This document shows positions 6,141 through 12,969 of a DNA stretch of 17,902 nucleotides, one piece after another (position 1 is the stretch's first letter; every line of letters begins with the position of its first letter). The notes beneath the pieces were generated by a model. It saw only the letters and a program-made list of their open reading frames with translations, searched no databases and was not told where the DNA came from. The translations under genes were made by a program, and so were the position numbers. The stretch is from contig JAPOLP010000018.1 of the NCBI GenBank assembly GCA_029977045.1, forward strand, positions 1 through 17,902. Direction: 5' to 3'. The stretch is from Planctomycetota bacterium. GTDB lineage: Bacteria > Planctomycetota > Planctomycetia > Planctomycetales > Planctomycetaceae.

Positions 6141-7088
6141 TCAGCGGAGTTCGACGTCTGCTTCGTGCGTGCCGCCGTTGCTGGAGACAGCTCGGATACG
6201 GGTTGGGACTGTCGCCAGGTTCCTCAACCGCAACTGGAACTCACCGCCGCCACCAACATCTGCCAGGGCGACGGGAACGGTCCCGAGAACCGCGCCAGTG
6301 TTTGCGTCGCTGATCGTGATCGTGGCGTTTGCATCGAATGGAGACACGACCCCATCGACACGCAACTCGCTGCCATTACCGTTTCGCTGACGTCCTTGAG
6401 CCCGAGTGACACGGACAACGTCGGTTCCCGGATTCGTCGGCAGAATCTCGGTGTCAACAGCCTGAGCGTACATCTGGCCGGCGTGGACGTAGCCAACAAC
6501 GCCGACAAGCGTGCCAATTCCATTCGCGAGATCAGCCATCGTGATCGGCTCGAATCCGGCGTCGAGAATCTCTGCAGGGAACCGTTCGTCGGCATTCATC
6601 TGACACGGCACGCCATTGACGACGAAAGTGCCAGTGTTCTGATCGACGGACTCCAGCGGTCCCAGAATGACGTTCTCCGCCAGTTCAACGACCGCTGCGG
6701 TCGCCAGGCAGACGTTTCCATTCGGGCCGGCCACGATGATCCCTTCCGCTTTCAGCGTGCCGCCGGTGTAGCCGACTGCAGCTCCAGGAGCAGAGGCGAA
6801 GATCGACCGCACACGGCTCGGAGCGGCTGCGTCGAGCAGGAGGTTGAGAGTCGCTCCGGTGATCCCGTTCGTCCCTTCGATCGCTAGCGTTTCAGGAATC
6901 TCAGCAACGACGCCGGATGCAGTAATCGTTCGAGCGGCAGGGTCGATGGCCGTGATTGGAGCCTCAACAGCCCACTCCAGGGGAGCCTGAGCTTTCGCAG
7001 TCCCGGCACAGGCGGCCAGGCCAAGGATCAATGTCAGTACACGGAAACCCCGACGGATGTTTGTGGTTTCAGGCAGTCGAGTCAGCAT
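6141..7088 (-). CDS. Secreted beta-rich protein, DUF5666-like
   Basis: 315 aa. The ATG at 7088 has a GAGGG SD (7102-7098) nine bases upstream. A signal peptide (basic IRRGFR, hydrophobic about 17-30) ends at AKA (31-33), so the mature protein probably starts at Gln34 and is exported. Two repeated small beta-barrel-like units follow (about 36-120 and 136-215), each with the pattern I-x-A/S-(I/V)-D-x-x-x-x-T-(I/F)-x-(V/A)-x-G typical of DUF5666 domains. The C-terminal part (about 222-315) looks like a beta-sandwich (DGVVSPFDANATITISD, then an FQLRLRN stretch). Two cysteines (127, 162) remain after signal removal. No catalytic motif is visible. It is the first gene of the minus-strand run and lies 288 bp upstream of the multicopper oxidase, so the two may be co-regulated. 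A partner or scaffold role for the oxidase is only a guess. Confidence 0.75.
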   Translation of the reverse strand: MLTRLPETTNIRRGFRVLTLILGLAACAGTAKAQAPLEWAVEAPITAIDPAARTITASGVVAEIPETLAIEGTNGITGATLNLLLDAAAPSRVRSIFASAPGAAVGYTGGTLKAEGIIVAGPNGNVCLATAAVVELAENVILGPLESVDQNTGTFVVNGVPCQMNADERFPAEILDAGFEPITMADLANGIGTLVGVVGYVHAGQMYAQAVDTEILPTNPGTDVVRVTRAQGRQRNGNGSELRVDGVVSPFDANATITISDANTGAVLGTVPVALADVGGGGEFQLRLRNLATVPTRIRAVSSNGGTHEADVELR

Positions 7089-7159
7089 GTTGTGAGGCCC
7101 TCAGTTGTGTGGAGATGAATATGTTCGTTCTGAAAATGCTGCTGAAAGCCGGGTGACGT

Positions 7160-7181
7160 GGCTGCCCACACCTGGGTAGCC
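7160..7181. repeat. 9-bp stem with CACC loop in the DUF5666-like gene leader
   Basis: ggctgccca, loop cacc, tgggtagcc pairs along nine positions, eight Watson-Crick plus one G-T. It lies 72 bp upstream of the minus-strand start. Read on the plus strand, an alternative pairing of ccgggtg (7149-7155) with cacctgg (7169-7175) is possible, so mutually exclusive folds can be drawn. Confidence 0.6.
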
Positions 7182-7184
7182 AAG

Positions 7185-7215
7185 TGCCGCAACTTTGCAG
7201 TATTCCAGTGCGGCA
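7185..7215. repeat. 7-bp inverted repeat next to the 7160 stem
   Basis: tgccgca (7185-7191) and tgcggca (7209-7215) are perfect inverted copies with a 17-nt spacer, three bases from the 7160-7181 stem. It could be an operator or the second arm of a structured leader. Confidence 0.5.
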
Positions 7216-7365
7216 AGACTACACGCTGTATCGAAGGGCACAGTCCGATGTGTGCTGATTCAGCCCAACTCAGCGCCGATGGACTTTGGAGTGCATCAGT
7301 TCGTCGAACATGGTGCCGGGAGAACTCGTGAGTGACGCCTTTTCGCAACGGCCTCACCATGCATC

Positions 7366-7446
7366 CAGCCGTACAAATCCGAAAAACGACTCAACAAACT
7401 GGGTAAGGTTTGCCGATTACACGAGAGATACCGATTCGTACGGCTG
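7366..7446 (+). repeat. Long imperfect inverted repeat with nested hairpin upstream of gspD
   Basis: cagccgtacaaatccg (7366-7381) matches the reverse complement of ccgattcgtacggctg (7431-7446) at 14 of 16 positions. Inside the 49-nt spacer, caaac (7395-7399) and gtttg (7408-7412) form a second stem. The outer arm ends 98 bp before the gspD start, so it may be a folded 5' leader or a pair of operator half-sites. Confidence 0.5.
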
Positions 7447-7544
7447 TGAGGGTCGCCATGCGCAGCCAGTCATCTGTCCGTTTCACTCTGATGTCAGACC
7501 TGCCGGACGCGGCATTGGGAAGCCTCTCGACAGTTGGATCCTGA

Positions 7545-10355
7545 GTGTCAGTCATTCCTTCACTTCGCGCATCGCTCACTCTGGCTCGCCGGGACACTCC
7601 GGTCGGTCGACGAAGAATTGCGTCTGCGCTGTGTGGAATGTTGATTCTGGCGATCGCGTTCCCCGAACCCTTGCTCAATTCAATTCTGCAGGCCCAGGAT
7701 GTCCGCTCCTATTATCAACCCGTTGACCGTCAACGGGTCAGTGTCGAAGCGGGTCACTGGCAGACGATGCGCACACCGTCACAGCAGCCGGTAACTGCAG
7801 CCAGCAACGGGTCTTCCTTGCTGCCGTCGTACCAGCACAATCTCAACCGCCAGGGCTTCCGAGGCGGTACGGGAGTAATCGCTGCGGGGCTCGAAGCTCA
7901 ACGCTCGGCTCAGTATCGGCAAGGAGCGACGAGCGGGGCGATCGCTCACTGGCCTGAAGCCAGCGTGATGCACCGGTCGAATCCCACGTCACGCTCACAG
8001 ACAATTCAGCAGGCGCAGTTCACTGCGCCCTACGGTGGAACGACAGCAGCATCACCTCCGGGCAGTCAGCCACGCATCGCCTACCAGAATCCTCAACAGC
8101 TTCCACCACGAGGCGGGGCCGCCACCGGATTCCACCAGCAAGGGGTGGTCGTCTCACAGGGAGCAGGGCCGCTTCAGGTTCCCCCGGCGCCTTCCCGTCC
8201 GCAGTCCGCACCAAACCAGGTTTTTGCAGCGCCGGACGGCACGATGATCTTCAGCTTTAAGGACGCTCCCTGGGAACTCGTGCTTCGACGGATCGCCCAC
8301 GAAAACCGAATGTCGCTGCAGATGTCGTCCGTGCCGCCAGGGACGTTTACGTTTTTCGATGACCACGCTTATCTGGCGCCCGAGGCGATCGACATTCTGA
8401 ACGATCATCTGATGCCAATCGGTTTTGTGTTGGTGAGAAGCGGACGCAACCTCGTGCTGTTCACGACGCGCGACACGATCCCGAACAATCTGATCCCCTA
8501 CGTCAAGACGACGGAGCTGCCGGGACTTGGCCGAACGGAACTCGCCAGCGTCGCCATCCCGGTGCACGAGGGGATTGTTCAAAGTGCCGAGCAGGAGGTC
8601 GAAGGCCTGCTGAGCCCACTGGGAGCGGTCACGGCACTCAGTAGTTCGCGCCGCATTCTCGTCCGTGATACCGGAGCCAACCTGCGACGAATCTACGAAC
8701 TCATGAACGGCGGAGCCTCAGGGGCAGCCGACCTTCCTTCGTTCGTCTATCAGCTGCGGCATACGTCCGCAGAGGAAGTTGCGAGGGCGATCAATGAGTT
8801 TCTGGCAGGCCGAAGTCAGCCGCAAAGCACCGTCGTCCCCGGCAGGCCGACTGCACCGTCCGCTGCCATTCCGCAAATGGTCGTCGCGGAGAAGACGACC
8901 AACAGCCTGCTGGTACGAGGCACTCCGCAGGAACTTGAGACGGTACGATCGCTGATCACGCAACTGGATCAGTCGCCGCCTCAGGTACTGATTCAGGCGT
9001 TACTTGTCGAAGTGGAACTCGGAAACGCGGACGAGTTTGGTGTCGAACTCGGCATCCAGGACTCCGTTCTGTTTGACCGAAGCGTCATCGACAACATCGT
9101 GACCGTGACGGAAACGATGACGACGCCGGGAGGCAATCAGACAACGAATCAACGCATCGTGTCTCAGACCGCTGCTCCAGGTTTCAACTTCAACAATCAG
9201 CCATTGGGCAACAACGTCGCGGTCAGTCCTGGCCGAGTCGGCGGCCAGGCGCTGTCGAACTTTGGGGTTGGACGGGTTAACGGCGACCTGGGATTTGGTG
9301 GTCTTGTACTTTCTGCAGGCTCCGACTCAGTGAATGTCCTGCTGCGAGCCCTGGCGGCGAAGTACAAAATCGAAGTTCTCAGCCGGCCACAGATTCGCAC
9401 GCTGGATAATCACGAAGCACTCATTCAGATCGGGCGCCAGGTTCCGGTCGTTGACGGAGTTTCCGTGACAGCCGTCGGAAGTGCCAACCCTGTGATTCGC
9501 CAGGATCAATCCGGAATCATCCTGAAGGTTACGCCTCGCATCAGTCCCGACGGCCAGGTGCTGATTGACGTGAATGCTGAGAAGAGTGCGTTTCAACTGG
9601 CTCCGGGGACCGGCGTGCCGATCTTTACCGACGCCACAAACGGGAACGTGATCGAAGCGCCGGTCAAAGACATCACCACCGCCACGACCACTGTCAGTAT
9701 GCAGACCAGCCAGACGATCGCGTTGGGCGGAATGATCACTCGCGACCTGATCAAGGTGCGGCGGAAAGTTCCGTGGCTTGGCGACATTCCCTATGCGGGC
9801 GAGCTGTTTCAATACCGGCTCGATCAGAAGACCCGCAAGGAGCTTCTGATCTTTCTGACACCGCACATCATCGAGAGCCCCACGCATTCAGACGAGCTGC
9901 TGATGCGCGAGTCCAACCGCGTGCATATTCCTTATGACGCTGCCATTCAGATGCACGGCGAGCTGCCGCGCATGTGCCCTGCCCACGGCCACCAGCCGGA
10001 TTCGTCATGCTCAGTCTGTCGCGGAGATGCAGTTGTGAACCCAGGCTACTCGGCTGCTGCAATGCAGGCCGCAGCGGAGTCGCAATCTCCCCCTGCAATT
10101 CAGCAGACGTCGGCGACGATCAACTCAAACAGTCTTGAAGCCAGCCCGGCAGACAATGCCACCTGGACACCGACTGACGACGTCGGCCCCCGTCACACGT
10201 GGTGGAAGCCGTTCTCAAATCGGCGCCAACGGTTTCCGCAACAGGTCGAATCTGAGGCCCCCCCACAGCAACCTGCTTCAACGCAGACCGCCGCTCAACA
10301 ACCTCCCGGCGGGCCTGTTTACGTTCCCATCGCCAATCCGCCACAGCGGCGCTGA
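7545..10355 (+). CDS. gspD: Type II secretion system secretin GspD
   Basis: 936 aa, longer than typical GspD (about 650-700). It forms the outer-membrane channel. GTG 7545 is used because a TGA abuts it upstream and the signal peptide needs the basic GRRRIAS (21-27) before its hydrophobic core (about 30-40); ATG 7638 would cut the basic region off. Residues about 51-230 are low-complexity (Gln/Ser/Pro/Gly). Then come an N0-like domain (about 233-306), N1 (about 330-390), N2 (about 400-475) and the secretin core (about 480-778). Core hallmarks are LSRPQIRTLDNHEA (612-625), VPVVDG, SGIILKVTPRIS (656-667), a KVPWLGDIPYAGELF motif (741-755) and ELLIFLTPHIIE (766-777). Only three N domains are evident, one fewer than in classical GspD. 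Behind the core lies a tail with a CxxH...CxxC motif (Cys811, His814, Cys822, Cys825) and a Pro/Gln-rich end. It converges on the gsp operon, the stops being about 70 bp apart. Confidence 0.93.
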   Translation: MSVIPSLRASLTLARRDTPVGRRRIASALCGMLILAIAFPEPLLNSILQAQDVRSYYQPVDRQRVSVEAGHWQTMRTPSQQPVTAASNGSSLLPSYQHNLNRQGFRGGTGVIAAGLEAQRSAQYRQGATSGAIAHWPEASVMHRSNPTSRSQTIQQAQFTAPYGGTTAASPPGSQPRIAYQNPQQLPPRGGAATGFHQQGVVVSQGAGPLQVPPAPSRPQSAPNQVFAAPDGTMIFSFKDAPWELVLRRIAHENRMSLQMSSVPPGTFTFFDDHAYLAPEAIDILNDHLMPIGFVLVRSGRNLVLFTTRDTIPNNLIPYVKTTELPGLGRTELASVAIPVHEGIVQSAEQEVEGLLSPLGAVTALSSSRRILVRDTGANLRRIYELMNGGASGAADLPSFVYQLRHTSAEEVARAINEFLAGRSQPQSTVVPGRPTAPSAAIPQMVVAEKTTNSLLVRGTPQELETVRSLITQLDQSPPQVLIQALLVEVELGNADEFGVELGIQDSVLFDRSVIDNIVTVTETMTTPGGNQTTNQRIVSQTAAPGFNFNNQPLGNNVAVSPGRVGGQALSNFGVGRVNGDLGFGGLVLSAGSDSVNVLLRALAAKYKIEVLSRPQIRTLDNHEALIQIGRQVPVVDGVSVTAVGSANPVIRQDQSGIILKVTPRISPDGQVLIDVNAEKSAFQLAPGTGVPIFTDATNGNVIEAPVKDITTATTTVSMQTSQTIALGGMITRDLIKVRRKVPWLGDIPYAGELFQYRLDQKTRKELLIFLTPHIIESPTHSDELLMRESNRVHIPYDAAIQMHGELPRMCPAHGHQPDSSCSVCRGDAVVNPGYSAAAMQAAAESQSPPAIQQTSATINSNSLEASPADNATWTPTDDVGPRHTWWKPFSNRRQRFPQQVESEAPPQQPASTQTAAQQPPGGPVYVPIANPPQRR

Positions 10356-10361
10356 GCGGGT

Positions 10362-10377
10362 TCGTCTGTTAAGACGA
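10362..10377. repeat. Short perfect stem-loop after gspD
   Basis: tcgtct-gtta-agacga, six perfect pairs, seven bases after the gspD stop. It is weak as a terminator on its own. Confidence 0.35.
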
Positions 10378-10390
10378 TCTCGCATCGCCC

Positions 10391-10419
10391 AGCAAACCGA
10401 GTATCGGGCGTCGGTTGCT
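10391..10419. terminator. Possible bidirectional terminator between gspD and gspM
   Basis: agcaaaccga and tcggttgct pair over nine positions with one bulged A and a 10-nt loop. This lies in the short gap between two converging genes and is followed on the plus strand by ttg. There is no long T-run, so the strength is uncertain. Confidence 0.4.
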
Positions 10420-10423
10420 TTGC

Positions 10424-11383
10424 TCAGGATCGGCTTTGCAACAGTTTGAGCGTCTGCCCCATCGGCAAGCGTCGCTGTTCACCATCGATCTCAACGACCA
10501 CCGCATCGGCATCGGCGGAAAGCAGTCGTCCCTGCAGGCCGGCAAAGTCGAAGCCGGAACCCTCTAAAACGACGGTCTGCTGCTTCGTGCTGCTGTTGAA
10601 GAACCAGACCTCGGTCTGGCCATTCACGTTCAAAGAGGCGACCAATCGGATCTGGGTCAGTGGATCGACCGCTGCGGGGCGTGTTGGAATCGTTGGCCTG
10701 GTGGGTCGTGCAGGCGGCCCGTTGTAACCTCGGAGAAACGGATCACGCGCCGTAAAGAACTGCCGGGCAGAAACGTTCGCGAGCTTTTCAGCCGACAGAG
10801 TTTCGGCATGTTCAACGATGGTCGCCACATCAGACAGGTCGGTACGCGGATCGGCATCCTTCAACGCCAGTGCTTCAAGCGCGATCGTGACACGTGGCTG
10901 CGAGTTCCCACGGCCTTCGGAGCCGGTCACAGAGAGACTCGTGATCCGATGCAGCAGCGCTGTCGAATAGAAACCGTCGAGAAAGGCCCCAAGCTGAGCC
11001 GTGGTCATCGTCCCCTGAATGGTGACCGGGATGCGATGTCCAACTCCGTCTTCCTCAATCGCTCGGCTGGGCACAATCTGCACGGATGAGATTCCCGATT
11101 CCTTCGCCGTTTCGATCAACCAGTTCTGGTACAGCGTCGTGGCGACGGACGGATCCGGTGGCAGGCTTTGCTCTCTGAGAGGACGCAGTTCACGCTGCGC
11201 GTGCTCAATCCGTCCGAACTCCAGTTCACCGTTGCCGACCTTCTGCGTCAGGCCTGCAATCTGAGCGTCCTTCGCATCGAGTGGGCCGAAGACAACCGCG
11301 TTAACGGCGTCCTGTCCGCCGCTTAGAGCGACGATTCCCAGCAGCACTCCAGCCAGAATCTTTTCCCGCTTATTCTGCAGCAT
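10424..11383 (-). CDS. gspM: GspM/PilO-like inner-membrane protein with a PilP/GspC-like C-terminal domain
   Basis: 319 aa. Short cytoplasmic N-terminus, one membrane helix (about 9-31), a helical stretch (about 38-70), then a PilO/GspM-type ferredoxin-like domain (about 80-174; signature LYQNWLIETAKESGI). A Pro-rich linker (about 222-237) leads to a separate beta-rich domain (about 240-315) with the rhythm of the PilP/GspC HR domain, ending LPMGQTLKL. In other systems GspM joins GspL in the assembly platform, while GspC/PilP touches the secretin N0 domain. Here one protein could do both, and no separate gspC is visible. It is the last gene of the operon, starting 5 bp after the gspL stop; GAAGG at the end of gspL can serve as SD. 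The PilO-like part is fairly secure from position and pattern; the C-terminal assignment is inference. Confidence 0.75.
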   Translation of the reverse strand: MLQNKREKILAGVLLGIVALSGGQDAVNAVVFGPLDAKDAQIAGLTQKVGNGELEFGRIEHAQRELRPLREQSLPPDPSVATTLYQNWLIETAKESGISSVQIVPSRAIEEDGVGHRIPVTIQGTMTTAQLGAFLDGFYSTALLHRITSLSVTGSEGRGNSQPRVTIALEALALKDADPRTDLSDVATIVEHAETLSAEKLANVSARQFFTARDPFLRGYNGPPARPTRPTIPTRPAAVDPLTQIRLVASLNVNGQTEVWFFNSSTKQQTVVLEGSGFDFAGLQGRLLSADADAVVVEIDGEQRRLPMGQTLKLLQSRS

Positions 11384-11388
11384 GATTA

Positions 11389-12957
11389 TCAGCCTTCGAT
11401 GTCCGATGGAATGTTCGCTTTGTGCTGAGCGACGCCGGATCGCTCCTCGACTGACACATCGGTGGCACCGGTGTCGCCCGTCTTCAGCAGCCGTGCTTCC
11501 ACCTGAAACCCGGACTGGTAGAAGTTGTCCTGCGCATTCGGCTCAATGCCGTGCGGGAGCAGTTCATAGCGGGATTCGGCGGCCAGTAGCCGTTCCGTCA
11601 GGTGGGTCACGTCACTGGAGTCGCGAGCGACTCCGGATGCCCTGATGACCGGCATTCCGTCACTGGAATCAATCGCAAGCTGCAGCCGGTTCAGATAGGC
11701 CCGATCAGCCTTTGGAAGATGGTCAGCGAATGTTGCCAGCTCTCGCGGCCAGTGGATGTTGCCAGCCTGCCATTCTGCCAGGAAGGCTCGCGTTTCCATG
11801 ACGGACTGACCGCGTTCAATCAGTTCACCAAGCTGCCGCTCCTGTTCCTGCAGAGCAGCGATCCGATCCGCTGCAGCACAATTTTCCTCGTACAGCCACC
11901 AGCCGAGACAACTCGCCAGCAGACTCGCGGCGACTGCCCAGCGGACCACGCGCCGCCGAAAAGCCGTGGTGTGATTGACCGGCTGCCGTGGATGCAGAAA
12001 GTCATGTGCGAAAGCGGAGTGCGACAGCGAGGCGACTGCAGCCGTGGCCCTTAGATGGGCGGATGACGTACTGCCGGCCTGTTGGACTGAGACCACTCTC
12101 TGGCCCGTGTGCTCTGAAAGAGATCGCACCAGCCTGTCTGGCTCTCTTTCCGAATGGACGCGAATCAGTGAGACAGAACCCGAACTCATTGTTGTCGGAA
12201 GAGATGCGAGAAGACGATCGGAGGAAGCCGCGATTCGTCGCGCTGACTGCTCGACGGTTGCCGGTTGATTCGAGACCGGGATCGCCATCGATGCCACGGT
12301 GCAACCGGCAACGCTCAGAATCAGATCAGTACTTGCGTTGCTCAGAATCACATCCAGCGTCAGTCCTGTCGTGTCCGGACCGACTGCTGCCGGTATCGCG
12401 AGGTCTCCGGCAACTGCGACAACCAGCCTCAATCCGGCGGCTTGAGCGACTTCTGAAAGAACCGTGATCCTGCTCTGCAGTGCGGTGAGGAGAACAACGT
12501 CCTGTTGGCCGTCGAGCGAATTCGGAACGGGCACAAAGTCGACTGCGAGGGACTCAATCGGCTGCGACAGGCGGCTTTCCGCCTGCAGCCTGACCAGGGG
12601 GACAAGTTCTTCTGTTTCGATTTCCGGAAGTTGAAGGAGCCGCAGCGTGACATCCCGGCGAGGCAGGACCAGTACGCAATCGCGACATTTCATGTGCGCA
12701 GCATCGAGCTGTTCGCGAAGCCATTCTCCGGCCAGGCGAGGTTCTCTCTGCCAGTCAAAAGACTCAGGCCAGTTGGACCGTGTCGCGGACACAACTTCCG
12801 TAGTCGATCGGCTCTGTGTCTTCGCGGCAAAGAAGCCATCCGCACCGACTTCCAGTGCAATGACTTCGCCCAGTCTTTGCTTTGCCGCTGCCTGCGACGA
12901 ACCGTTCCCGATCAGTCGTCGAGCCAGCGGCTTCAGTCCTTCGATGGTTAGTCTCAT
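11389..12957 (-). CDS. gspL: GspL-like platform protein (PilM/PilN-type fusion)
   Basis: 522 aa from ATG 12957. This start is preferred over the in-frame ATG at 12975 because AGAGGA (12969-12964) lies six bases before it; the upstream ATG would overlap the gspK stop. The N-terminal part (about 30-310) has the actin-like PilM/GspL cytoplasmic pattern (DCVLVLPRRDVTLRLLQLP, then PLVRLQAESRL). Then comes the FLHPRQPV junction (about 320), one membrane helix (about 337-357, RWAVAASLLASCLGWWLY), a coiled-coil-prone segment (about 362-390) and a small PilN/GspL-like periplasmic domain (about 405-495). GspL recruits the GspE ATPase to the membrane and pairs with GspM. Position between gspK and gspM matches canonical T2SS order. 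Sequence similarity is by pattern only, as expected for this divergent family. Confidence 0.82.
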   Translation of the reverse strand: MRLTIEGLKPLARRLIGNGSSQAAAKQRLGEVIALEVGADGFFAAKTQSRSTTEVVSATRSNWPESFDWQREPRLAGEWLREQLDAAHMKCRDCVLVLPRRDVTLRLLQLPEIETEELVPLVRLQAESRLSQPIESLAVDFVPVPNSLDGQQDVVLLTALQSRITVLSEVAQAAGLRLVVAVAGDLAIPAAVGPDTTGLTLDVILSNASTDLILSVAGCTVASMAIPVSNQPATVEQSARRIAASSDRLLASLPTTMSSGSVSLIRVHSEREPDRLVRSLSEHTGQRVVSVQQAGSTSSAHLRATAAVASLSHSAFAHDFLHPRQPVNHTTAFRRRVVRWAVAASLLASCLGWWLYEENCAAADRIAALQEQERQLGELIERGQSVMETRAFLAEWQAGNIHWPRELATFADHLPKADRAYLNRLQLAIDSSDGMPVIRASGVARDSSDVTHLTERLLAAESRYELLPHGIEPNAQDNFYQSGFQVEARLLKTGDTGATDVSVEERSGVAQHKANIPSDIEG

Positions 12958-12963
12958 TCGATT

Positions 12964-12969
12964 TCCTCT
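12964..12969 (-). promoter_or_regulatory. Shine-Dalgarno that fixes the gspL start
   Basis: AGAGGA on the minus strand, touching the gspK stop codon (TAA 12971-12969), six bases before ATG 12957. It favours the second of two in-frame ATGs. Confidence 0.65.

Larger units (their letters stand above)
7089..7544. other. Structured divergent intergenic region (DUF5666-like / gspD)
   Basis: 456 bp between the minus-strand DUF5666-like gene and plus-strand gspD. Open frames here (for example 7286-7726 + and 7360-7082 -) show no protein-like composition and overlap real genes. It holds two adjacent stems near the left gene (7160-7181, 7185-7215) and a nested inverted repeat near gspD (7366-7446). 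Promoters for both directions are expected, but no convincing -35/-10 pair was found. Confidence 0.6.

Noticed and set aside
6165..6887. 240-codon plus-strand open frame
   Set aside because: It is antisense to the DUF5666-like gene, which has a signal peptide and SD. It is rich in Arg/Asp as shadow frames are.
7089..7215. Cyclic-di-GMP or other known riboswitch upstream of the DUF5666-like gene
   Set aside because: The stems are real, but I could not match the conserved loop bases of any riboswitch class I know.
7286..7726. 146-codon plus-strand frame before and into gspD
   Set aside because: It overlaps the gspD signal peptide in another frame and has no protein-like features.
9327..9887. 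186-codon minus-strand open frame
   Set aside because: It is opposite the most conserved part of the gspD secretin core and is low in recognisable motifs.
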